Source: Planctomycetia bacterium
Lineage (GTDB): Bacteria; Planctomycetota; Planctomycetia; Pirellulales; Thermoguttaceae
Assembly (NCBI GenBank): GCA_030539035.1
Contig: JAUNSU010000015.1
Span: 1 to 53,886, forward strand
DNA: 53,886 nt
Direction: 5' to 3'
Part shown: positions 1-6,788 of the stretch, one piece after another
How positions within the stretch are numbered: position 1 is the stretch's first letter
Layout: each line of letters opens with the position of its first letter
The notes under the pieces: generated by a model
Databases searched by the model: none
Told to the model about the DNA's origin: nothing
The model's input: the letters and a program-made list of their open reading frames with translations, nothing else
Made by a program: the position numbers and the translations under genes

Positions 1-143
1 TGCTCTGCGTGCTGAATAATATCTTGAGGGATTTTTTCTTTTTCGCAAGAACAGCCGGAACAAATGATGAATGGAATGAGCAGGCAGCTCATCAAAAGTA
101 AAATCCTTTTGGATTTAACAGGAAACGGTTTGTTTGTATTCAT
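1..143 (-). CDS. Lipoprotein, N-terminal part only (cut by window edge)
   Basis: Reading leftwards from the ATG at 143, 47 codons stay open to the window edge. The product starts MNTNKPFPVKSKRIL, so it has a basic start, then a hydrophobic stretch (about residues 14-30) and a Cys-rich lipobox-like end (ICSGC, Cys at 27, 31 and 33), followed by a charged segment. This is the layout of a signal peptidase II lipoprotein, so the mature protein is probably anchored to a membrane. No clear Shine-Dalgarno sequence precedes the ATG. The function cannot be told because the rest lies outside the window. An overlapping frame on the plus strand (64-393) has no protein-like features and was rejected in its favour. 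Confidence 0.6.
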   Translation of the reverse strand, partial: MNTNKPFPVKSKRILLLMSCLLIPFIICSGCSCEKEKIPQDIIQHAE

Positions 144-389
144 TGAACCAAAAAAGAAAAAGGGTGAAATTATAATCTGCAAAAAATTTATCATTTTCTT
201 GCAATCCAATATTGTTCAGTATACTCAAAATTCGGTAAAATTTCCAGTATTTTCTGAATATTTTAACCATAAAACCGGGGAAAACATCCTCTTTTTTGTT
301 TTCCTGTTCAGGGGAACAGGTTTGATTGTGCGATCTTTATATCAGATGGAAAGGATTTGTCAAGAAAAAGGGTGGACACGGTTTGTCCT

Positions 390-1577
390 TTAATACATTA
401 TTTTCAGGCGGGCAAAACCGGCAGCGCCGGGTTTAAATTCCGAATGAAGGTTCAAATCACTGTTGTTGACCTTTAAATGCCGATCAAAAACCACTCCTCC
501 TTCCAGCGCCCAATTCAAATCTGTGAGTGATTTTCTTTCGATTCCGCCGAAAATGCGGACATCATAGTAAGAAAAGGTTGTATTTTTGGAATAGGCAATA
601 TTGTTTTTGGTCTGAACATTCCATTTATCGGTTTCGTATTCCCCTGCGAGGTAGATCCAGTAGGGAGCATCGGATCGGGAATGAGTATGAATGCAATCCG
701 GTAATTTCCACGCGATTTTCGGACGGGGAAATAAAAGTTCCAGCATGAGATCATCGCTCGGCTTCAAAAGCAGACCGGCGATGGGGACAAGATGAAAATC
801 GCTCACATCGTTGTAGGAAAGGCCAAGAACCAGTCGAGAACGATCTCCCAACCGCCAAATTGCGGATCCGTATCCAATGATTCGCAGTGCTTCCGACGTA
901 TTCGCATGGAAATCCGAAGACCAGAGAACATCAAGATTAAAGTCCATAAGCAGGGAATCATTGACGGGAACAAGATATTCCATCGACAGGCCCGTCGAAA
1001 TGAGTGAGAGTTTATCATCGAAATAATTTTGCAGTTTATTGGGAATATGGAATTCCGTCCATTGACAAACCGGGGACAAAAGCATGGGAGTATCGAGAGA
1101 AGGACAGGGAAATCCGAATGTCGCCGCCCCTTCGATTTGATACATCCCGGACCGGACATCCCGTTTGTCGGCAAGATAAGAAAAATCGACAGCTGCTCCT
1201 TGAAAGAAGGAGTTCCGGAACGGACGGGGCTCCAGCATAAAGTGTGAAAGCCGGCTCTCCGAGGTGATGGGAGAATCATTCTCCAAGCTCCACCGCTCGT
1301 CGACTCCCCCTTTTCCTGTTGGAGGAACGGTATTATAAGTAAATACGGCGGCTGTTTCCGGGATTACCGTCTCTTTTCCGACAGGCGGCACCGGATTGGA
1401 GGTTTTGGGCTTGGAATATCCTAAAAAACCATAATTTCGAGGGGGCGTATAGGTCGGACTTTGATAGAAGGAAGATCCCCCTTCCGCGAATACGGATCCG
1501 CTCAGAATCAGAAAAAGACTCAGTCCCAGGATGAATGGGAAAAAGCGTCTTTCTTTTAAAGGAATCTTTTCGGACAT
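390..1577 (-). CDS. Secreted beta-barrel envelope protein (DUF6268-like)
   Basis: The 395-residue product begins with a signal peptide (basic start, hydrophobic core to about residue 29, likely cleavage after VFA at 31). A Pro-rich stretch follows, then a long region of alternating hydrophobic and polar residues typical of outer-membrane beta strands. It ends in an aromatic residue (LKIMY), as outer-membrane barrels usually do. The neighbour at 1667-3034 shares the layout and a conserved segment (here LLLKPSDDLMLELLFP, there VIWKPNDTNVWRLVFP), so the two are paralogues. The family assignment to DUF6268 is from memory of planctomycete proteins. Role unknown, perhaps an outer-membrane structural protein or pore. 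Confidence 0.6.
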   Translation of the reverse strand: MSEKIPLKERRFFPFILGLSLFLILSGSVFAEGGSSFYQSPTYTPPRNYGFLGYSKPKTSNPVPPVGKETVIPETAAVFTYNTVPPTGKGGVDERWSLENDSPITSESRLSHFMLEPRPFRNSFFQGAAVDFSYLADKRDVRSGMYQIEGAATFGFPCPSLDTPMLLSPVCQWTEFHIPNKLQNYFDDKLSLISTGLSMEYLVPVNDSLLMDFNLDVLWSSDFHANTSEALRIIGYGSAIWRLGDRSRLVLGLSYNDVSDFHLVPIAGLLLKPSDDLMLELLFPRPKIAWKLPDCIHTHSRSDAPYWIYLAGEYETDKWNVQTKNNIAYSKNTTFSYYDVRIFGGIERKSLTDLNWALEGGVVFDRHLKVNNSDLNLHSEFKPGAAGFARLKIMY

Positions 1578-1666
1578 TTTCGATCTGCGGGATGGGGTTA
1601 AATTTTACCAGGGATCCGAACAGGAACCGGATCCTTTTTTTTATCAGCGGGAAACAAATCATTCTT

Positions 1667-3034
1667 CTAATAATTCAGGCCCACTTTGAGATAAACGCTT
1701 GTTTTCGGCTTATAAAGGGTCGTTCCGTAAGCATACAGTTCGCGGCCGAAAGCGCCTCCGACTTCAAAATTTCCGGTAAATCCGGTGCGGGTCTGGAAAG
1801 AGGCGCCAACTCCGACTCGATAATCATTATAATCGATATTGAATGATTCCCGCGGCTGTTCAACATACCATCGCCCCCCGCCGATATTTCCCTGAATATG
1901 TCCCCACCAATCGGTTTCGTTGACCTTTCCCAAATGCCGGGAAAGCCGGGGATCCGGAAAAACGAGCCGCCAAACGTTGGTGTCGTTCGGTTTCCAGATC
2001 ACTCCGCCGGAGGGAAGGAGTTTGTAATGATTGCGATTGTAGTAGATCGCTCCCAATGTTGCCGCAAAACGGCCGTCTCCGGTAATACCCAGGGTCCCCA
2101 TCGCTCGCCCGCGAAGATAAAAACTTTTTGAGGCGACCTTTTTGAATGAGGAGGCAAGTCCAAGTCTGATCCAGGCCTCTACTCCGAAATCTCTTGTAAA
2201 CTGGGAATCAATTCCAAAGTCGACTCCGGCGTCGAAGGTTTGCTTGGGCATCGCGATTGCGCCGGGCAAACCTTGTGCGGGATCATTCCAGAGTTCCAAA
2301 GAAAAATTCGGGGCGATGAAGAACGATCCGCCAGTTCCGCCTTCTGTCGATGGGGGTAAAAGCGAACAGGGAATCATGAAACGGGAATAGAGATCAAACT
2401 CATGGAGTCCAAGTCCGGAATCTTTAGATCCTTTGGGGATAAAAGTATATTCCGCGGAGATCTTACTGCAAAATCGCACAAACTTGTTGACAGGTTCCGT
2501 GTATCCGGTCGGACAGGTGTTTCCTGTCGTTGTGGGATTCATTGCGATCGATCCTGTCGTTCCTGTTGAGGTTGTGATCGGAGGAGCAACAGAAGACGCC
2601 GGAGGGGTGTAAATAGGACTTCCGCCCGCTCCCTGAATCACCGGAGCCGTCGAAGCCGCTGTATTGGCCTGAGCGATAAAGGTTGGACTGTTCTGATAAA
2701 CCGTATTCCAGTAGTTCGACGATTGACCTCGTATGATCGCCGGAGAATAGACCTCTTCCGAAAGATAAAGACCAAGATCCGAATAGGCGTATCCCGCCTC
2801 GGTATCCGATATTTTATTGAAAAGCAGGATATTGGGATCATTTTCTTCCGTTCCTGATATTTCTTCTTCTCCCATTGTACATGATATTGGGAAAATAAGG
2901 AAAAATATAAAAAACGACAGAGGAAGTCCGCACCGAATCCAGAAATTCAGTGTTTCCCTATTCTTTCGGATTATTCCGGAAAAATTTTTTGAAAGAAAAG
3001 ATCCGATTTTATTTTGAAAATCGATATCACGCAT
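1667..3034 (-). CDS. Secreted beta-barrel envelope protein, paralogue of the preceding one
   Basis: The 455-residue product has a basic N-terminus and a hydrophobic segment at about residues 35-50 ending in PISC, which could be a signal peptide or a poor lipobox (Pro at -3 is unusual). The middle (about 110-165) is rich in Thr, Ala, Pro and Gly and looks disordered. The C-terminal 270 residues alternate like a beta barrel and end in YLKVGLNY. The ATG at 3034 is supported by a GAGG 8 bases upstream. The gene lies 90 bases from its paralogue at 390-1577, in the same direction and probably co-transcribed. Role unknown. Confidence 0.6.
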   Translation of the reverse strand: MRDIDFQNKIGSFLSKNFSGIIRKNRETLNFWIRCGLPLSFFIFFLIFPISCTMGEEEISGTEENDPNILLFNKISDTEAGYAYSDLGLYLSEEVYSPAIIRGQSSNYWNTVYQNSPTFIAQANTAASTAPVIQGAGGSPIYTPPASSVAPPITTSTGTTGSIAMNPTTTGNTCPTGYTEPVNKFVRFCSKISAEYTFIPKGSKDSGLGLHEFDLYSRFMIPCSLLPPSTEGGTGGSFFIAPNFSLELWNDPAQGLPGAIAMPKQTFDAGVDFGIDSQFTRDFGVEAWIRLGLASSFKKVASKSFYLRGRAMGTLGITGDGRFAATLGAIYYNRNHYKLLPSGGVIWKPNDTNVWRLVFPDPRLSRHLGKVNETDWWGHIQGNIGGGRWYVEQPRESFNIDYNDYRVGVGASFQTRTGFTGNFEVGGAFGRELYAYGTTLYKPKTSVYLKVGLNY

Positions 3035-3064
3035 AAATTAACCTCAAATATCCTGCTTGTCCTG

Positions 3065-3092
3065 TTGGAACAGAGTAAAAATATGGTATAAT
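3065..3092 (+). promoter_or_regulatory. Sigma70-type promoter for birA
   Basis: TTGGAA at 3065-3070 and TATAAT at 3087-3092 are separated by 16 bases. The promoter lies about 120 bases upstream of the biotin ligase start. A palindrome GTTAATGATTAAC at 3144-3156 lies between promoter and gene and could be an operator. Confidence 0.5.
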
Positions 3093-3215
3093 AGGTAATA
3101 TGTAAAAACTTCGTGATCTTCTTTTTTAAACAGAAAATCATAAGTTAATGATTAACGTTTTTCATTAAGGGTGTCAAGATCATTTTTCGATTTTTTCAGG
3201 GACGGTTTGTTTTTC

Positions 3216-3821
3216 ATGTTAAAGGATATTCACTGTTCGAAGATTTTCGAGCTTGGCGTCAAAAAGATATTTCAGTTTGCGGAAATTTCTTCCACGAACG
3301 ATTGGGCCAAAGAATTTCTCCATCGGGAAGACGCGTTTCATGATTTGCCTGCTCTTGTTCTTGCGGATCGGCAAACATCCGGACGGGGACAGGGGAATCA
3401 TCAATGGTGGTCGCCCGAGGGAATGCTTCCCTTTTCTTTTATTACGACCTGGGAACATTTTCATCTGGATCGGCGGGAATCTTCGACTCTTTCTCTTTTT
3501 ATAGCGGAAGTTGTCTCTAAAACCGTTGCTTCTTTTTTAAATGAAAAAAGGATCTCCGTTCCGGTTCGCACGGTTCCCCCCAACGATGTTTTTGCAGACA
3601 ATAAAAAGATCGCGGGCATCCTGATCGAATCCCCGACCCCGCATACTTTGATTATTGGTATTGGAATCAACCTGAACAATTCCGCGCTCAACGCTCCGGA
3701 TCCCTTAAAAAATCAACTGACGACGATTCGGGATCTGGTCGGCGAAGAGGTCGATCCTTTTGATTTTTTATTCCGATTCTTCACTTTTCCGGATCTCCTG
3801 GTCCCTTTTAAGGAATTCTGA
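3216..3821 (+). CDS. birA: Biotin--[acetyl-CoA-carboxylase] ligase, C-terminal domain missing
   Basis: This enzyme makes biotinyl-AMP and transfers biotin to a lysine of the carboxylase carrier protein. The catalytic motifs are all visible: SSTNDWAK near the start, GRGQGNHQWWSP (the biotin/ATP loop), KKIAGILIES and IGIGINLNN. The ATG at 3216 is chosen; an in-frame GTG at 3171 would add 15 residues with no family resemblance. The protein stops at about 201 residues, right after the catalytic domain. The SH3-like C-terminal domain of most BirA proteins is absent. After the stop the same frame reads SSDIAEKWAIFHF, which resembles the helix that normally follows, so an older longer gene may have been cut by a nonsense mutation. 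There is no N-terminal DNA-binding domain, so it is not a repressor. Confidence 0.8.
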   Translation: MLKDIHCSKIFELGVKKIFQFAEISSTNDWAKEFLHREDAFHDLPALVLADRQTSGRGQGNHQWWSPEGMLPFSFITTWEHFHLDRRESSTLSLFIAEVVSKTVASFLNEKRISVPVRTVPPNDVFADNKKIAGILIESPTPHTLIIGIGINLNNSALNAPDPLKNQLTTIRDLVGEEVDPFDFLFRFFTFPDLLVPFKEF

Positions 3822-3967
3822 AGTTCGGATATTGCCGAAAAATGGGCGATATTTCATTTTGAGCCCTTTTCAATGAGATCAATCGCAATTATACTTAGGG
3901 TATTATTTTGTCTTTTTGTTTTTTTCGGATGAATTTGTTCCCTTGAACGGATTGGAGAATGGAATTG

Positions 3968-4654
3968 ATGAGAATAGAATACACTTTAACATGCGAATGC
4001 GGAAAAACGTACCCTGTGAATGTTTCTCTTGCCGGACAGGAAATTGACTGCTCCTGCGGTAAAAAGATCATTATTCCTACCATGATAAAAATGAAGAAAC
4101 TTCCGCTTTGGGAAGAACCGGAAGCAGCTTCCGTTTCTCCTGTTCCTCAAAAAACGGTAAAAAAGGGAAAACTTCACGGTGGACGGCTCGGACTGTTTAT
4201 TATCGGATTGATCATCGCGCTTTTGAGCGGGTGGTTTCTTTACTCGCTCCTCAAGTTTCCGCCAAACCCGGTGCAGGTCTTTTCCAAACGGATCATGTAT
4301 GCCAGCGGAGAAAAATATGTCCATCGCAATTCCTCGCCGGTCTCTCAGGAAGATTACGAATTTTATCTGTTCCATGATCCTTACCGGAATCTGGATTACG
4401 TGATCGAAGACGGTTTAATCGACGCCTGGGCTCCTTTCCCGGCCTATACGTATTTCGACAGTGTCCGGAACGGATTGACCATGAGCGATAATTTTTACGA
4501 TAATTTCGAAGAGATCAAATATCAGCACAGAATCATGGTTGCCGTTGCGATTATTGTGATCGTGATCGGCTTGGTCCTTGCCGTTCTTCCCTGGATCATT
4601 CCTGAAAAGAAGACCGTTGTCGGAACCATGCGCGGAACAGAGTGGAAAGTGTAA
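3968..4654 (+). CDS. Zinc-ribbon membrane protein of unknown function
   Basis: The 228-residue product opens with a small zinc-ribbon-like module: C9-x-C11-G and C28-x-C30-G are two CxCGK knuckles about 17 residues apart. A basic linker, a transmembrane helix (about 74-94), an extracytoplasmic stretch of roughly 95 residues rich in Tyr, Asp and Phe, and a second transmembrane helix (about 189-212) follow. The N-terminal ribbon and short C-terminus should both be cytoplasmic. The ATG at 3968 is preferred over the in-frame ATG at 3959 because GGAG at 3954-3957 is 10 bases from the former and only one or two from the latter. I recognise no family. Zinc-ribbon plus two-helix proteins are frequent in planctomycetes, but that says nothing about function. 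Confidence 0.65.
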   Translation: MRIEYTLTCECGKTYPVNVSLAGQEIDCSCGKKIIIPTMIKMKKLPLWEEPEAASVSPVPQKTVKKGKLHGGRLGLFIIGLIIALLSGWFLYSLLKFPPNPVQVFSKRIMYASGEKYVHRNSSPVSQEDYEFYLFHDPYRNLDYVIEDGLIDAWAPFPAYTYFDSVRNGLTMSDNFYDNFEEIKYQHRIMVAVAIIVIVIGLVLAVLPWIIPEKKTVVGTMRGTEWKV

Positions 4655-4698
4655 TTGTTTATGGGCTGCATTTGTCCTGTTGATCCTTGGTATTTTTT

Positions 4699-4834
4699 AC
4701 TCAAACTGTAAATAACCAATGTTGAAACTACGGATTTCACGGATCCTTTTTTGGTAAAAACACGTTTTCATCAAAAATATCAGGCCCCGAATCTTATGTT
4801 GATTTCATCCGTGTTTATCCGGGCATCCGCGGCT
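4699..4834 (+). repeat. Dispersed intergenic repeat, copy A
   Basis: The stretch starting ACTCAAACTGTAAATAACC and ending in a run of CCGTG/CCGCGG-like motifs matches the reverse complement of 23811-23958 almost throughout. Shared blocks include TTTTTTGGTAAAAACACG, TTTTCATCAAAAATATCAG and GATTTCATCCGTGTTTATCC. Copy A lacks about 10 bases of the CACGGAT-rich part present in copy B. It lies between two host genes and carries no reading frame. Confidence 0.85.
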
Positions 4835-4872
4835 TGAAAAACAACTCCAAAGGAGAACGGACAGAAAAGATT

Positions 4873-5430
4873 ATGAAAAAATTTTTTATTGCCGACACGC
4901 ATTTTAATCATGAAAACATAATATCTTATTGCGATCGTCCCTTTGCCAATGCCGAAGAGATGAATGAAACACTGATTCGCAACTGGAATTCTGTGGTCAG
5001 CCGACAGGACATGGTCTATTTTTTGGGGGATTTTGCCTGTCACTCAAAAAAAGAGAGTATTATCGAAGTCGTCGCGAAGCTGAAAGGGCGGAAACTGTTG
5101 ATCATGGGTAATCATGATCGCCGGTATAAAGCGTCCTGGTGGCTGAAAAAGTCCGGATTTGAAGAGGTTTCCCGTTTTCCGATTCTTGTGGAAGAGACCC
5201 TGATTCTCTCTCATGAGCCGATCTTTATGAGTGAATCCATGCCTTATGTCAACGTTTTCGGACACGTACACAACAACGATTTATACAAGGATATTTCCCG
5301 GCATGGGTTTTGTGTTTCCGTAGAACGGATCAATTATACACCCATTGAATTGTCCGAGATCAAAAACCGTTTGGCCAATTTCCGGGGAAATCCCGATGCG
5401 GACGGGGCAGACATTCCCGAACGAGAATAG
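4873..5430 (+). CDS. Calcineurin-like metallophosphoesterase
   Basis: The 185-residue product carries the full set of metal-binding motifs: ADTHFNHENI (D8, H10), LGDFA, MGNHDRR, SHEP and FGHVHNND. The segment ISYCDRPFANAEEMNETLI is typical of a small single-domain subfamily found in bacteria and phages. The enzyme should hydrolyse a phosphate ester with two metal ions in the cytoplasm; the substrate is not known. The ATG at 4873 is chosen because the protein then starts directly at the first beta strand. A TTG at 4834 with an AAAGGAGA just inside would add 13 residues. The gene follows repeat copy A and converges on the frameshifted nuclease gene at 5457-6549, a small accessory patch. Confidence 0.8.
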   Translation: MKKFFIADTHFNHENIISYCDRPFANAEEMNETLIRNWNSVVSRQDMVYFLGDFACHSKKESIIEVVAKLKGRKLLIMGNHDRRYKASWWLKKSGFEEVSRFPILVEETLILSHEPIFMSESMPYVNVFGHVHNNDLYKDISRHGFCVSVERINYTPIELSEIKNRLANFRGNPDADGADIPERE

Positions 5431-5456
5431 AAAACAGATAATATAAAAACGGCTGA

Positions 5457-6549
5457 TTATTGATCAGTCGGCTCGTTTAATTCTTTTTCCAGTTCTTCAA
5501 TGGTCGGGAGGCTGTTCTGGTATTCTTCACTCAAAATACGGGAAATCTCAAAGGAGGAAACACCAATCGGACTGGAGATATTTTGGAGTGCATACTCGAC
5601 AACAACATCGTTTTTATCCTTGCAGATCAGAATTCCTATTGTTGCCTTGTCCTCCGGCGATTTCAATTGACCATCTACCGCCGCAATATAGAAATTGAGT
5701 TGGCCGGCGTATTCCGGCTGAAATTTCACCGTCTTTAATTCAACGACTACATAGCAATGAAGTTTTATATGGTAAAACATCAGGTCAATGTAAAAGTCGT
5801 CGCCATTGACGTTCAAATGAACTTGTTTGCCATAGAAGGTAAAGCCAGCTCCCAATTCCAGTAAAAAACGTGTAATATTATCGGCAAGAGCACCTTCAAA
5901 CTCTTTTTCATTGTATCGTTCCGTGAGCGCCGCGAAGTCGAAAATATAAGGATCTTTCGTAATCTGCTGGGCAAGATCGCTCTGAACAGCAGGAAGTGTA
6001 TTACGAAAATTACTGATAGCTTTGCCTGCTCGATGGAATAAATCCAATTCGATTTGATGAACGAGAACAGTACGGCTCCATCCGTTTTCTATCGTTTTAT
6101 GGACATAAAAAAGAGCTTCCGCAACCGTGTTGCATTTCGAGATAATTTCAACCTGATGTCGCCATGTAATCTGGAAAAGAACAGGATCGGGCCCGGAAAA
6201 ATTATCTTCTCCAATTACTGCACCAGCTTGGTGCAGTAATTCAGAATCTCCTGTATAGAAGAGATTGAATTTCTTACAGTACCAAAGATTGCGTTCGGAA
6301 AACCCCTTCATTTCTGGAAATTCTTTTGTTAAATCCGAACTTAAACGCGGCAGAATGTTTGCTCCCCAACTCGCGTTTTTCTGAAGTCGTACTAATTCGG
6401 CTCCAATATTCCAGTAAAGGGCCAGAAGCTCTTCGTTCACCTTAACAAGGGCTTTGATGCGGCTTTTGCCGTATACGCAATTTGAGTTCGCCCAGCCAAT
6501 TTTTATAATCAACGGTAATTACGGGATTCTTATCTTCTTTTTTTGTCAT
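5457..6549 (-). pseudogene. PDDEXK nuclease of the DUF1016/YhcG family, frameshifted near its start
   Basis: From 6512 leftwards the frame encodes the family core: an N-terminal DUF1016 domain (NEELLALYWNIGAELV, PEMKGFSERNLWYCKKF) and a C-terminal nuclease domain with the motif D-x13-ELK (FYIDLMFYHIK then VVVELK). The true start lies in another frame: ATG at 6549 gives MTKKEDKNPVITVDYKNW then LGELKLRIR, which is how family members begin. Removing one base from the TTTT run at 6464-6467 joins them as RIRQSRIKALVKVN and gives one protein of about 363 residues. It is therefore either a recent one-base insertion or a sequence error. Family members are tied to plasmids and accessory DNA; their biological role is poorly known. 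A palindromic repeat lies inside the gene at 6193-6253. Confidence 0.8.
6193..6253 (-). repeat. Palindromic repeat inside the nuclease gene, copy 1
   Basis: AATTACTGCACCA and TGGTGCAGTAATT (6213-6241) are perfect 13-base arms around GCT. About 60 bases around it match 6585-6644 in direct orientation. In the nuclease frame it encodes SELLHQAGAVIGEDNFSG, a segment that replaces the variable loop between the two DUF1016 motifs. Confidence 0.8.
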
Positions 6550-6584
6550 TCTGCTCTTGAAATAAACGATAGTTCTGGTTTTTA

Positions 6585-6644
6585 CCGAAAAAATAATCTT
6601 CTGAATTACCGCACCAGCTTGGTGCAGAAATTCAGAAGAACAGT
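6585..6644 (-). repeat. Palindromic repeat upstream of the nuclease gene, copy 2
   Basis: The palindrome runs from CTTCTGAATT (6598-6607) to AATTCAGAAG (6629-6638) around the core GCACCAGCTTGGTGC, with three unpaired bases per side. It lies about 35 bases before the inferred ATG of the nuclease and resembles copy 1 over about 60 bases. In RNA it would form a strong hairpin in the leader. Confidence 0.75.
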
Positions 6645-6710
6645 ATCTATTACAGGGTTTCCCGTGAGATTTGCAAGACAGGTATAAGATCCGGATCATT
6701 GTCCGGGGAA

Positions 6711-6746
6711 ATAAAAAAGGAACGCAAGAGCGCGTTCCTTTTTTAT
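6711..6746 (-). terminator. Rho-independent terminator of the pyrophosphatase gene
   Basis: AAAAAAGGAACGC (6713-6725) pairs perfectly with GCGTTCCTTTTTT (6732-6744) across a six-base loop. On the minus strand the stem ends in a T run. It lies about 45 bases after the pyrophosphatase stop codon. Confidence 0.85.
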
Positions 6747-6788
6747 TTGGGCATCGGATCTTAAAGATCACGAAGCATCGTCGGAAAA

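Noticed and set aside
64-393. 109-codon open frame on the plus strand
   Set aside because: It overlaps the better-supported lipoprotein start on the minus strand, has no domain and a composition like translated AT-rich spacer.
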